Positions 7,442 to 15,961 of a stretch of 21,059 nt of DNA are shown here, one piece after another. This DNA is from Clostridia bacterium (lineage in GTDB: Bacteria > Bacillota_A > Clostridia > Oscillospirales > CAG-272): NCBI GenBank assembly GCA_017500625.1, contig JAFVYX010000287.1, forward strand, positions 1 to 21,059. Reading direction: 5' to 3'. Made by a program: the position numbers and the translations under genes. Position 1 is the first letter of the stretch; every line of letters begins with the position of its first letter. Under the pieces are notes generated by a model, which did not search any database, was not told the origin of the DNA, and saw nothing but the letters and a program-made list of their open reading frames with translations.

Positions 7442-7873
7442 ATGGCGATCAAGCAGTTAACCGTTTTTGTTCAGAATCAGAAGGGCACCGTGGCCGACGT
7501 CACGGACATTCTCTCGCAGCACGGGATCAACCTCCGCGCCCTCTCGATCGCAGAGACGCAGGACTTTGGCATTTTGCGCCTTATCGTCAACGATGAGACG
7601 GCCGCCGAGGCGGTCCTCGGCGAGGCCGGCTACCTCTACAAGGTCATTGACGTGATCGGCGTCAAGATCGGCGATGAGCCGGGAAAGCTCAGCGAGGCCC
7701 TGCGTGTCCTCGACCACGCCAATATCAACGTCGAATATCTCTATGCCATTATGGCGCGCACGCAGAAGCACGCGTACGTCGTCCTGCGCGTGGAGGAAAA
7801 CGAGGAGGCCGAGGCCGTGCTTACGCACGCGGGCTTCACCCTTGTGGCCGAGGCCGACGTCAAAAAGCTTTAA
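7442..7873 (+). CDS. Tandem ACT-domain amino-acid-binding protein
   Basis: The 143-residue protein is two ACT domains (about 4-70 and 71-143) and nothing else. The first begins QLTVFVQNQKGTVADVTDIL and the second carries DEPGKLSEALRVL; both have the Gly/Asp turn where ACT domains bind small amino acids. Such proteins are encoded next to paaK homologues in many anaerobes and are thought to sense an aromatic amino acid and modulate the ligase. AAAGGAG (7427-7433) lies 8 bp before the chosen ATG. It is co-transcribed with the ligase from the T-box promoter and ends at a strong terminator 12 bp after the stop. Confidence 0.9.
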   Translation: MAIKQLTVFVQNQKGTVADVTDILSQHGINLRALSIAETQDFGILRLIVNDETAAEAVLGEAGYLYKVIDVIGVKIGDEPGKLSEALRVLDHANINVEYLYAIMARTQKHAYVVLRVEENEEAEAVLTHAGFTLVAEADVKKL

Positions 7874-7884
7874 AAAGAAAAGAA

Positions 7885-7916
7885 AAAAACGGGAGCCGTT
7901 GGCTCCCGTTTTTTAT
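7885..7916 (+). terminator. Intrinsic terminator of the ligase-ACT operon
   Basis: A perfect 9-bp stem ACGGGAGCC/GGCTCCCGT (7889-7897, 7901-7909, loop GTT) is followed by six T. Confidence 0.95.
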
Positions 7917-7925
7917 TGCCTTATG

Positions 7926-8129
7926 CCCGAAGGGCGAGGGGGGTTGAGGAGAAAGCGCCGAGCGCGACCCGCAGGCGTACGAGGGTACGTCAAGCGGGAG
8001 CGAGCGACGGTTTCTACCAAAATGCACCCCCGAAGGGCGAGGGGATTTTGAGGAGAAAGCGCCGATCACGACCCGCAGGCGTATAGGAATACGTCAAGCG
8101 GGAGCGAGCGACGGTTTCTACCAAAATGC
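7926..8129. repeat. Tandem ~103-bp intergenic repeat with covarying hairpin (family B, two copies)
   Basis: Two copies start at 7926 and 8029, each opening CCCGAAGGGCGAGGGG and ending GGTTTCTACCAAAATGC. The centre of each is a two-step hairpin: CCCGC, then CGTAC-GAGG-GTACG, then GCGGG (7968-7998), and CCCGC, then CGTAT-AGGA-ATACG, then GCGGG (8072-8102). The innermost pair changes from C-G to T-A, so pairing is kept while sequence differs. The copies fill the space between the ACT operon terminator and the stop of the SPFH gene. No T-run follows the hairpins, so they are not standard terminators. No coding content is apparent. Confidence 0.9.
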
Positions 8130-8136
8130 GCCGCCC

Positions 8137-9402
8137 TTATGCTTTTTTGCCGCATTCGGGGCAGAACTTAAACGGCGAGGCGGCCTTGTAGCCACACGAG
8201 CAGACGTAGCCCGCAGGGCGGGGGGTGCCGCACTCGGAGCAGAACTTGCCGCGCGAGACGGCGCCGCAGGTGCAGGTCCACTCGTCCTCCGCCGTGGGGG
8301 CGGGGGCACCGCACTCGGGACAGAATTTCCCGCTGACGGCGGCACCGCAGGCGGTGCATTTGACGGCGGCGGTCTCCGAGCGCTTGCTCTCCAGCTCGGC
8401 GGCGGTGCTGAGGAGAGTCTCCTGGCCGCGGACACCCATAGCCCCTGCCGCCATACCCACGCCCATAAAGCCCGTCATAGCACCGCCCGCATTGTTGGCG
8501 GCATCGCGCATAGCGCGCATCTGGGCATAGGCCATTCCGCCCGCCATCGCGTCGGGGGCGGCGTGCATCACGTTGGTGTCAAACTCCTCGATGCGCTTGC
8601 GGCTGTCCTCATCGGGCGTGACTTTGGCCAGCGCCACCGCCACGATCTCGATGCCGCGGCGCTGACGCCACTCGGTATCGAGGGTATCGCTCATGTACGA
8701 GGCGATCTCGCGCTGCTTGATGGGAAGCTGGGAGAACTTGATGCCCTCCGCCGAGAGACGGGCGAGGGCCGAATCGAGCGCCGTCATAAACTCGTCGGTC
8801 GCGGTGGCCTTCAGATCGTCACTCGTATAGACGTCACCGACGTTGCCCGCAATGCTCGAAAAGAACACGATAGGATCGGTAATGCGGAAGGTGTACTGCC
8901 CGAAATAGCGAATGTAAAGCGCCGTCTTATAGTAGGGATCGTCGTACGGCATCGGGGTCGTGGTGCCAAACTTATTATCGAGGATCTCCTTGGTGTTGAC
9001 GTAATACACCCTCTGCTGAGAGCCGGCGTCACCGCCAAAGGTGAAGCGGTAGCCGATGCGCTTGAAGGAATCGACAAGGCCGCGGAAAAAGTCTCCGCAA
9101 AGCATCGAGGGCTCGGTGGACGAATCCCACTTATAGTAGCCCGCCTCGGCACAGAAATCCACGATCTTACCGTCCGAGACGATGAGGGCGACCTGCCCCT
9201 CGTTGACCGAGATGACCGAGCCGTTTGTGATGATGTCCTCGGTGGCCTTATTGCGCGCGCCGAAGAGGCCGCGCTTTTTGGTTTTGAACTGTCCCTTGGC
9301 GACAAGCACGTTGCCCGCAAGAGAATCGCAGGTGAAATACTCGCGCCATTGGTCGGCAAGGACGGTGGACGTGCCTGCCGCAAGTGCTCTGATGAGTCCC
9401 AT
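8137..9402 (-). CDS. SPFH-domain protein with three C-terminal zinc ribbons (YdjI-like)
   Basis: The 421-residue product has an N-terminal SPFH/band-7-like domain (about 1-285), a Gly/Ala/Met-rich linker (about 290-330), and three short zinc ribbons in residues 349-421, each built from a CxxC or CxC pair and a CPEC or CSEC pair. This is the layout of the 'virion core protein'/YdjI family. In Bacillus subtilis YdjI belongs to a membrane-stress module with PspA-like partners; no such partners are adjacent here. It has no clear membrane span and probably binds the inner face of the membrane. The start at 9402 has AAGGAG about 7 bp upstream. The gene lies 20 bp after the 6S-like RNA on the same strand, so it may be read through from it. 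I see no separate promoter and no terminator after it. Confidence 0.87.
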   Translation of the reverse strand: MGLIRALAAGTSTVLADQWREYFTCDSLAGNVLVAKGQFKTKKRGLFGARNKATEDIITNGSVISVNEGQVALIVSDGKIVDFCAEAGYYKWDSSTEPSMLCGDFFRGLVDSFKRIGYRFTFGGDAGSQQRVYYVNTKEILDNKFGTTTPMPYDDPYYKTALYIRYFGQYTFRITDPIVFFSSIAGNVGDVYTSDDLKATATDEFMTALDSALARLSAEGIKFSQLPIKQREIASYMSDTLDTEWRQRRGIEIVAVALAKVTPDEDSRKRIEEFDTNVMHAAPDAMAGGMAYAQMRAMRDAANNAGGAMTGFMGVGMAAGAMGVRGQETLLSTAAELESKRSETAAVKCTACGAAVSGKFCPECGAPAPTAEDEWTCTCGAVSRGKFCSECGTPRPAGYVCSCGYKAASPFKFCPECGKKA

Positions 9403-9421
9403 ATCTGTCTCCTTCCAAGAT

Positions 9422-9636
9422 AGAAAAAATCCCGCCGAGCCGTGTAAAGCCGCACTTAGCCCTTGCAATCAAGGGGGGTGCCCTCTTTGCCGTTTTGTGC
9501 TCCCAGCGTCCGCACGCCCTCGGCAAGCGCGGAGGGTGGCGGGAGGTCTGCAAACCTGCGGCAAAAGTCCGGGCTCCCATACAGTCAGTGTAGGCCTATT
9601 GGTAGCTTTATCACGAGCTAAGCAGGAAAGACTTTT
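9422..9636 (-). ncRNA. ssrS: Probable 6S RNA
   Basis: The minus strand of this gene-free stretch folds as one long rod of about 210 nt. The closing stem pairs CCTGC, AGC, CGTG and TAAAGC with GCTTTA, CACG, GCT and GCGGG. A large central bubble follows, whose 3' strand holds a small hairpin CCTTG-ATTG-CAAGG. An inner stem (GCCC, CTTTTGCCG with CGGCAAAG, GGGC) leads to a GC-rich apical arm. Size, closing stem, central bubble and the 3'-side mini-hairpin match 6S RNA, which mimics an open promoter and binds housekeeping RNA polymerase. A T-run follows the closing stem on the minus strand. The call rests on hand folding; orientation rests on the mini-hairpin side and the T-run. Confidence 0.62.
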
Positions 9637-9640
9637 TCAA

Positions 9641-9922
9641 TTACGTCTCTTCGTCGTAATCGATCTCCGAGAAGATCTCGTTATCAAAGTAGGCGGCCAC
9701 GCGCTCCCACTCGTCATCGTCCTCGATGGCGGCCAGCGTGCGCTCCTCCCCCTCGATCTCCACGCGCAGGATCGCGTACTCCTCTACGTCCTCATCGGCG
9801 GGAACGATGGCAACGTACTGCGCGCCCTCGACCTCGGCCACAGCCACGATCTCGTACTGCGCCTCCTCGCCCGTTTCTTCATCGGTGAGCGTATAAATAT
9901 CGCCCGCAAGGATCTCTTCCAT
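9641..9922 (-). CDS. DUF1292 family protein (YrzB-like)
   Basis: This is a small, very acidic protein of 93 residues with the family pattern: an opening beta region (IYTLTDEETGEEAQYEIV), then a tract like YVAIVPADEDVEEYAILRVE, and a C-terminal acidic tail with DDDEWERVAAYFD. DUF1292 proteins are widespread in Bacillota, often near the alaS/yrrK region; their function is unknown. It is cytoplasmic, with no signal or membrane segment. The start at 9922 has AAAGGAAG upstream. It is transcribed from its own consensus promoter and is followed immediately by the 6S-like RNA. Confidence 0.85.
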   Translation of the reverse strand: MEEILAGDIYTLTDEETGEEAQYEIVAVAEVEGAQYVAIVPADEDVEEYAILRVEIEGEERTLAAIEDDDEWERVAAYFDNEIFSEIDYDEET

Positions 9923-9964
9923 AGTGCTTCCTTTCTGCGCCGAAGCGCTCTATCTTCTATACGT

Positions 9965-9993
9965 ATTATACCAAGGGGTGGGGGCGGTGTCAA
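9965..9993 (-). promoter_or_regulatory. Consensus sigma-A promoter of the DUF1292 gene
   Basis: On the minus strand TTGACA (9988-9993) and TATAAT (9965-9970) are separated by 17 bp, a perfect match, 42 bp before the start codon. Transcription could continue into the 6S-like RNA and the SPFH gene. Confidence 0.9.
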
Positions 9994-10035
9994 GTGGCAG
10001 ATTCTCCCCTGCCAAGGATCGCCGCCCCCGCGGCC

Positions 10036-11733
10036 TTATTTCTGGGTCACAAGATCCTTGATCTCCTCATAGATCACGTTGCAGACCTTCTCGTACAGCA
10101 TCTGCGAGAGAATGACGTCCTTGGTGTAGCCCGCGGCCGCCAGATCCTCCTCGGTCAGCTCGTTGGCCGTGCCCGCGGTGCCGTACTGCGCGTTGTAATA
10201 CTCGAGCATCTGCTTGACACGCTCCTCGTAGCCCTTGGTGCGCTCCTTGCGCGTGAGCTTGAGGTTCTCCTCATCGAGGATATAGTAGTAGAGCATCTCC
10301 TGCTTGATATACTCCTTGGCGAGGGTATCGAGGCCCTCGTCGATCGAATCCTCCCCGTTCGGGAAGTAGTCCTCGCCGAAGTACTTGACAATGTACTCCT
10401 CGAGCGTCGCGATCGACTCGTTGCCGTACTGATCGACGTACTGGTCAAAGCTGGCGGTGACCTGATTTTTGAGCATCAGCGTCGCGTCCTCCACGAGATT
10501 TTCGGGCCACGCCTTGACCTCGACCTTATCGATCACGGCCTTCCAGTAGGCGTCCACGACCGCCTCGGTCAGAGAGCGCGTGCGGTTCTCCTCGAGGTAG
10601 GCCTTGACGTAGGCGGGGAAGGCAGCCACGACGGCGGCCTTCTGCTGGGCGGTGCTGTCGACGGGCGTGCCCTCGGGAATGTAGTCAAGGACGTCGGCAT
10701 ACGTGAGGCCGAGCTTACCGTTGACAAAATCGTAATCGACGGTGGGGAGCGTCGGGCGCGAGAGCGCCGAGACGTACACGTACCACTTGGCGGTCTTGCC
10801 CGCAAGGGCCTCGTTGTTCGGGTACTCGGCGGGGAACGGCACCTCAAAGACGAAGGGGACGTCCTCCTTCACGATGCCCGTGATCTCGACGCTCGTAAGC
10901 GTCACGGTCTCGGCCACGAGGTCACCCGTGATGTCAAAGCTTTCGGTGTAGGGACCGCTGAGCGTCGTACCGATGGTGTTCTTCTCGTCCTCATCGGTGG
11001 GGTCGCCAAGCAGCGCATCGCGCAGGGCGGCGCTGTAGCGCTGGGTCTCCACGTAATTGCCCTCCGCGTCCTTCTCGAGCGAGATGCGGTCAAGGAAGGT
11101 GCCCTTCCTTTCCTTGTTGTTCTCGTCGACGTACTTATAGCTGTACGAGACGAAAACGATGGGCAAGCCGTCCTTACCGACGACCTTGTCCTTACCCGTG
11201 AAGGTGGTCAGGGTGGAGTTGGTGAACTCACGCCCCTCAAGAGCGTCCTCAAAGCCGTCGATGAAGTTGCCCGAGCCGATGACGAGCGAGGTGGCGCTCG
11301 AGCCGAGGTTCGAGCCGCCGACAAAATCGACCCACTGGCCGTTCACCTCGACCTGGCCGCGGTAGAAGACGCTGGCGGTATCGTTCTTGGCGATGATGCC
11401 GTCCGTTTGAGGCGTGGACTCGGAATAGTAGAGACGCATCTCGTTGATATAATCGTCAACGTCCTTTTGCGCGATCTCGGGGATCTTGTCGATCGTCACG
11501 GCAAGGCCGAAGTAATCGTCACGGCTGATCGAGATATACTTCGAGAGGTTGGTACGCTCATAGTCAAACTCGATGATACCGTCCACCTTCGTATCCTTTC
11601 TCGGAATGAGAAGGATCGGCAGAAGAATGGCCAGCGTGAGAAGGATCACACCGCCCGTGACGGCCGAGGTCACGACAATGGGCTTTACGTGCTTTCTCAC
11701 AAAAGCGGAAAGCTTCTTGAAAACTGCAGACAT
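10036..11733 (-). CDS. Membrane-anchored trigger-factor-like FKBP-type peptidyl-prolyl isomerase
   Basis: The 565-residue product has a short basic N-terminus, one membrane span (about 18-43) and a large domain predicted outside the cell. The segment from LSKYISISRDDYFGL (about 63) through DVDDYINEM resembles the start of trigger-factor-type proteins. Residues about 115-170 are an FKBP-like region with the signature VIGSGNFIDGFEDALEG (151-167). The C-terminal half (about 400-565) is helical and resembles the trigger-factor chaperone arms. It should speed prolyl isomerisation or hold unfolded chains at the outer membrane face. It is the last gene of the Gld-like operon, with GAGGAG upstream of the chosen start. 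It is a distant paralogue of the protein encoded at 12199-14046. No clear terminator is seen after it. Confidence 0.8.
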   Translation of the reverse strand: MSAVFKKLSAFVRKHVKPIVVTSAVTGGVILLTLAILLPILLIPRKDTKVDGIIEFDYERTNLSKYISISRDDYFGLAVTIDKIPEIAQKDVDDYINEMRLYYSESTPQTDGIIAKNDTASVFYRGQVEVNGQWVDFVGGSNLGSSATSLVIGSGNFIDGFEDALEGREFTNSTLTTFTGKDKVVGKDGLPIVFVSYSYKYVDENNKERKGTFLDRISLEKDAEGNYVETQRYSAALRDALLGDPTDEDEKNTIGTTLSGPYTESFDITGDLVAETVTLTSVEITGIVKEDVPFVFEVPFPAEYPNNEALAGKTAKWYVYVSALSRPTLPTVDYDFVNGKLGLTYADVLDYIPEGTPVDSTAQQKAAVVAAFPAYVKAYLEENRTRSLTEAVVDAYWKAVIDKVEVKAWPENLVEDATLMLKNQVTASFDQYVDQYGNESIATLEEYIVKYFGEDYFPNGEDSIDEGLDTLAKEYIKQEMLYYYILDEENLKLTRKERTKGYEERVKQMLEYYNAQYGTAGTANELTEEDLAAAGYTKDVILSQMLYEKVCNVIYEEIKDLVTQK

Positions 11734-11750
11734 TTCGGTTTCTCCTCGTG

Positions 11751-12202
11751 TTAGTTTGTGGGGGACGGGGGCTGGGGGCGGAAGCTGTCGGCGGCGGCGG
11801 TGGCCAGCGCATCGCAGCGCTCGTTCTCCTCGTGACCGTCGTGCCCGCGCACCCAAAGGAAGGTGACGCGGTGGACGTCAAGGAGTGAGAGCAGCTGCTC
11901 CCAAAGGTCGGGGTTTTTGGCCTTTCCGCCACGCCAGGCGGTCTTTTGCCAGGAGCGCGCCCACCCCTCGTTGATCGCGTCAACGAGGTAGCGGGAGTCG
12001 GAATACAGCGTGACCTCACACGGCTCACGCAGGGCACGGAGGCCCTCGATGGCGGCGCGCAGCTCCATGCGGTTGTTGGTGGTGGTGGGCTCTCCGCCCG
12101 AAAGCTCACGGCGGGCCGAGCCGTAGGTCAGGATCACACCGTAGCCGCCGGGGCCGGGGTTGCCGCGGCAGGCACGTCGGTATAGATCGTTACCTTTTTC
12201 AT
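11751..12202 (-). pseudogene. rnhA: Ribonuclease HI with a one-base frameshift near the start
   Basis: RNase HI cuts the RNA strand of RNA-DNA hybrids. The ATG at 12202 overlaps the upstream stop as ATGA and begins MKKVTIYTD. At about 12175 one base is missing, so the expected family motif [15 protein letters not shown] is read out of frame and soon hits TGA. In the restored frame the 150-residue protein has all active-site residues: Asp9, Glu47 (NNRMEL), Asp69 (YSDSRYL), His121 (RGHDG) and Asp131 (NERCDALA). The longest intact frame starts only at codon 23 and lacks catalytic Asp9. The rest of the frame is undamaged, so the change is recent or a sequencing error in a G-run. The gene sits between the two trigger-factor-like genes, and the next gene's ribosome site begins just after its stop. 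Confidence 0.9.
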
Positions 12203-14046
12203 TCCGCCGTATCGGCCTCGCCCGACAGCGTCCACGTCACGTGGCTCTCGGCGTAGGTGAGCGGCTCGGGCAGGAGGGTCTCGAGGACCTTCTCCAGCGT
12301 GGCGTACTCGCGGAGGTAGGAATCGGTCAGGGCATCGACAGCGGCCGCGGCGTAGGACTCGGCGTACGCGGCGGAGTAGGCCTTCAGGTCGGCGTCCTTA
12401 TACGTGCCGCTCAGGATCTGCATATACATATTGTAGTACTGCGTGTAGGTGGCGGCGTAAAGCTCCTCCTTGGCGGCCTTCATATCCTTGCGATCGACCG
12501 AGACGCCCAGGACGTCAGCCAGAGAGAAGAGGACGAGCTTACGGGCGATCTGCCCCTTGGCCTCGGTCTCAATGAGGGCGCGGATCTCGGTCTCGCGCTT
12601 CTCCTCGCTCCACTCGGCGATCTCGGTCGAGGTCTTGCCGAAGGCACTGCGGAGGATATACTCGTTTAGGTTCTTGTAGGTCTTGAGGTTCGTCGAATTG
12701 GTGTTGTACTCGTACTCGTAGTTGTTGATGGCGGTCTTGTAGTAGCGCTCAATTTCGCTCTCGGGATAAGAGACGATCTTGTCGGCGGTGGCAAAGTCCT
12801 TGGCGATCTTATTCCAAAGGGCGTGGCGAATGGCCTCCTTGAGACCCTCCTCGTTGTTCTTCTTGGCGTCGGCAAGATACTCGTCGATGAGAACGCCCTT
12901 CGTGTAGTCGAGGTAGTGCTCGGCGTACTTCTCGTCACGCGTCTGGTTCTCGCCGGGCGTGAGATCGGTGGTCAGGGCATCGCCGAGAAGGGCCTTGACG
13001 TTCGTCTCGTTCAGCGAAGCGACGCTCTCGACCATCACGTTGAAGATCACGTAGCTGTCCTTGGCCAGCTCCTTGCTCGCCTCGTCGGCACCCTTGTAGG
13101 TCAGCTTCTCGGGGAGCTTCGTGGTCATCGACTTCTTCTCGACCTTGATGGCCGAATCGATCTTGACCTCCACGCTCACCTCCTGGGCGGCCGCGCCGTC
13201 CTTGACGACGATGCCGTCAAGGTCAAAGGTCAGGGTGGTGCCGACCTTGCAGTTGGCGGCATCGGAGAGCTTCTGACGCAGGGCGGCCACAAACTTGTCG
13301 TTGGCCGTGGTGTCGGTGACACCGAGGGAGAAGGTCGCCTCATAATCGGTGACGTTGCTGTCGGAGGCGGCATTGTCCACGGTCGCGGTGTCGGCCTTGT
13401 AGTAGTAGGTGTAGGACTTCGACTTGATGTAGTCGGCGGTGGCGCCGTCCTGCTGATAGGTCGCCTTGACGGTCAGAACGAGGTTCTCGCCAAAGGTGAA
13501 GGTGTCGCCCGCGTCGCTCTTGCGCTCAAACTTCGTCGCAAAGCTCGGGTAGTCGATGAGCAGCGTCTCAAGCGCCGAGGACAGCGAGCCCGAGCCAAGG
13601 CGCACCACGGTGGCGGCCTTCGCATCGGTGATGGCGGTGTTGGACATCACAAGGGTGGGGTTGGCACCCGTGGCATCGTCCACCTTGAACACCTCGTAGT
13701 AGAGCCAGACAACGTCATTGAAGATGGGATCGGTCTTCTTGCCGTAAAGAGGGCGCGAGGCCTCCTTGGCCGAATCGAGAGCGATCAGCTTCTCCTGGGC
13801 GCGGGCAAGGATCTTATCCTTGGTGACGGTGGTGTCCACGCGGACGTCGAGGGCGGCAAGCGCGTCCTTATCGAGAAGCGTGGCATCAAAGAAGGACGAG
13901 AGGTCCTCCTTATCGTAGCGATAGCTGTGATCGATGCTCGACCACACGATCGCAAAGACGATGGCGCCAAGAAGAAGGAGCGCCACGGCGGGGATCAGCC
14001 ATTTTTTGGCCTTCGAGGGGGTTTTGCCTTTGGTTTGAATGCTCAT
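12199..14046 (-). CDS. Membrane-anchored trigger-factor-like protein with degenerate FKBP site
   Basis: The 615-residue product has a Lys-rich N-terminus, one membrane span (about 16-36) and a long extracytoplasmic part. Around 107-165 it aligns by eye with the FKBP region of the protein at 10036-11733: [16 protein letters not shown] here stands for VIGSGNFIDGFEDALE there, so the GFE core is lost and isomerase activity is doubtful. A second shared stretch is around residues 270-330. Residues about 410-600 are helical with the pattern [14 protein letters not shown]..., typical of the trigger-factor C-terminal arms. It may be a non-enzymatic holdase or a receptor subunit partnered with its paralogue. 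GAGGA precedes the ATG. It lies 36 bp after the DUF4340 gene and its stop overlaps the rnhA start. Confidence 0.7.
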   Translation of the reverse strand: MSIQTKGKTPSKAKKWLIPAVALLLLGAIVFAIVWSSIDHSYRYDKEDLSSFFDATLLDKDALAALDVRVDTTVTKDKILARAQEKLIALDSAKEASRPLYGKKTDPIFNDVVWLYYEVFKVDDATGANPTLVMSNTAITDAKAATVVRLGSGSLSSALETLLIDYPSFATKFERKSDAGDTFTFGENLVLTVKATYQQDGATADYIKSKSYTYYYKADTATVDNAASDSNVTDYEATFSLGVTDTTANDKFVAALRQKLSDAANCKVGTTLTFDLDGIVVKDGAAAQEVSVEVKIDSAIKVEKKSMTTKLPEKLTYKGADEASKELAKDSYVIFNVMVESVASLNETNVKALLGDALTTDLTPGENQTRDEKYAEHYLDYTKGVLIDEYLADAKKNNEEGLKEAIRHALWNKIAKDFATADKIVSYPESEIERYYKTAINNYEYEYNTNSTNLKTYKNLNEYILRSAFGKTSTEIAEWSEEKRETEIRALIETEAKGQIARKLVLFSLADVLGVSVDRKDMKAAKEELYAATYTQYYNMYMQILSGTYKDADLKAYSAAYAESYAAAAVDALTDSYLREYATLEKVLETLLPEPLTYAESHVTWTLSGEADTAE

Positions 14047-14082
14047 GTTGTTTTCCTCATTTATTTATTTTTCATTTTAAAA

Positions 14083-15951
14083 TCAATACTGCTTTTCGGG
14101 ATCGGGCACTCCCCCCGCGACAAGGAGAGCGATGTCACGGTAGATCTTCTCCACCTCGGAGGTGTAGATATAGAAGTAGGCCCCCTCGGCACCGCCCGCC
14201 CCGGCGATCGAGACAAGGACGCGGCGCTCGCTGTACGGATAGAAGCGGTAGACGTAGGTCTCGCCGTCGGTCATCTTTAGCGTCATGGTGAGCGTCCGTC
14301 GGCCCGCTAAGATCTCGGAAATGGGCACCGAGCCGAGGTACTCGTCGGCGTAGTCGGTCGAGACGAGGTGCATATAGAAGCTCTTGAAGGCGTCCACGTT
14401 CACAAAGGCGTTGGCCTCCCCGTAGATGACGGCCGAGACCGAAAGGCGGTCGCCCGTTTGCGACGTGTGGCGGATATCGAAGGTGTAGGTGGTGTCGACG
14501 TCACCGTAGTTGAACTCGAAGGTGAGCTTCCCCGCCTTGTTGATGTTGACGCTGTAGAGCGAGGAGTTGAGCCACCAGGCGTTCGTGTGCTCGAGGAAGG
14601 CGAGCGTCTCGCCGTCCACGACGGCCACGATGTCGGTCAGCTCGCTGCCGACGTAATAGGTGCCGTCGGGCTGCTTTTCGCTGATATAGAGGCGCACCGT
14701 CTCGTATTCGTCGACCAGAACGTCGTTCTCGTTGACGCTGTCGTAGCGGGCGTCCTTCGGGGTGCGGAAGGAGATCACGTAGGCGTCAAGGCCATACCTT
14801 TTCAGCTCCTCAAGGTCGAGGCCTACGGCCACGGTCTTTGTGCCGACGAGAGCGCCGAGCGCTTCCAGCACCGACATATAGTGCGAGGAGTTGGGGTGAT
14901 ACGCGAGGCGCTCGTCGGGGGCGGTAAAGCGGTAGGCCACGCCCGAATAGAAGTCGCTGCGCTCCGAGGCGTTGACGAAATCGATCGCCATAGACAGCGG
15001 GGTCACCGAGGTGACGGCGCTCACGCGATACTCAACGCTCTTGCCGTCCTCGGTGAGGGTGAAGGAGAAGCCGCCCTCGCCCACGCGCTTACCGAGAAGC
15101 GCGGTCACGATCGGCGCCTTGGCGGTGCGGAGATCGACGGGGCCCGAGGGCTCCTCCTCCGAGAGGACACCGTCCTTAAAGGTCCTGTAGGTGTAGGTGA
15201 CAAGCGAATTTTTGTCGATGACGTTGCCCTTACCCGTGAAGATCGAGAAATCCTCGGTGTAGTAGTAGCCGTACTCGACAAAGAACGAGGAAAGCGTGGG
15301 GGAAACGAAGCTTGAAAGCTCGACGAACGCCGTCTCGGCGACAAGACTCGAGCTGCTGACGTACACGGCGTCACGCCCCTCAAGGCGGACGTAATAATCC
15401 TTGCCGTTGACCGTGACGTCACCGATATAGACGCGGAGCGTGGAGTTGTCGGTGAGCGTCAGCTCAAACCACGCGGGATCCTGCGAGGGATCGAGGCCGT
15501 AATCGGCGTAATTGACGGTCTGCCCTGCGGCGGCGCCCTCGACCGTGACGTTGGTCATATAGTAGAAGGTGCCCGTGGAGACGACCAGCGCCGCAAAGCG
15601 TTCCTCATCGTAGGCGATGAAGGGATAGGCCATGTAGCCGTCGCCCTTTTTCTTGTAGATGACGAAGGGAGAGGTGTTCGTGGCGGGCTTCCCTGCCTCG
15701 GTGGTGGTGCGGGCCATCATATACTCGCCGCTCTCGTTATGCACCTTGATCGCCATAATGTCGGCGCGCTGCTTGGCGGGATACAGAAGGGCATACTGGT
15801 TGTACTGCAGGCCCTCGCCCTCGCCCGTGGTCACGGTGGGGCCGTCGTCGGCGGGCTTATTGACGATCGGGCGCACGATGGCGAAGTAGCCGACGAGGAG
15901 AAGGACGGCGATCCCGAAAAGGAGAAGCAGAAGGAATTGATTTTTCTTCAT
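14083..15951 (-). CDS. DUF4340 domain protein of the Gld-like complex
   Basis: The 622-residue product has one N-terminal membrane span (about 6-28) and a long beta-rich extracytoplasmic region. Composition and repeated segments (for example SSFVSPTLSSFF, VYRFYPYSERRVLVSI) resemble DUF4340, a domain that commonly follows gldG-like genes. The role is unknown; by context it is an extracytoplasmic subunit of the ABC complex. The start at 15951 has a perfect AAGGAGGT site; upstream in-frame starts would run into the gldG-like gene. It begins 10 bp after that gene. Confidence 0.78.
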   Translation of the reverse strand: MKKNQFLLLLLFGIAVLLLVGYFAIVRPIVNKPADDGPTVTTGEGEGLQYNQYALLYPAKQRADIMAIKVHNESGEYMMARTTTEAGKPATNTSPFVIYKKKGDGYMAYPFIAYDEERFAALVVSTGTFYYMTNVTVEGAAAGQTVNYADYGLDPSQDPAWFELTLTDNSTLRVYIGDVTVNGKDYYVRLEGRDAVYVSSSSLVAETAFVELSSFVSPTLSSFFVEYGYYYTEDFSIFTGKGNVIDKNSLVTYTYRTFKDGVLSEEEPSGPVDLRTAKAPIVTALLGKRVGEGGFSFTLTEDGKSVEYRVSAVTSVTPLSMAIDFVNASERSDFYSGVAYRFTAPDERLAYHPNSSHYMSVLEALGALVGTKTVAVGLDLEELKRYGLDAYVISFRTPKDARYDSVNENDVLVDEYETVRLYISEKQPDGTYYVGSELTDIVAVVDGETLAFLEHTNAWWLNSSLYSVNINKAGKLTFEFNYGDVDTTYTFDIRHTSQTGDRLSVSAVIYGEANAFVNVDAFKSFYMHLVSTDYADEYLGSVPISEILAGRRTLTMTLKMTDGETYVYRFYPYSERRVLVSIAGAGGAEGAYFYIYTSEVEKIYRDIALLVAGGVPDPEKQY

Positions 15952-15961
15952 GGCGACCTCC

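Noticed and set aside
7926..8129. CRISPR-like array from the repeated units
   Set aside because: Only two ~103-bp tandem copies, no unique spacers of constant length, and no cas genes.
9564..9577. Plus-strand word AAAGTCCGGGCTCC resembling the 5' conserved region of RNase P RNA
   Set aside because: The rest of RNase P RNA (about 350 nt with its other conserved blocks) is absent, and the word is paired inside the 6S-like rod on the other strand.
10000..10035. Terminator after the Gld-like operon
   Set aside because: A GCCGC/GCGGC hairpin is present but no T-run follows on the minus strand, so I do not call it.
11734..11856. N-terminal extension of the trigger-factor-like protein into rnhA
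   Set aside because: The extension is Arg/Pro-rich shadow sequence of rnhA; the start at 11733 has GAGGAG and directly precedes a normal membrane anchor.
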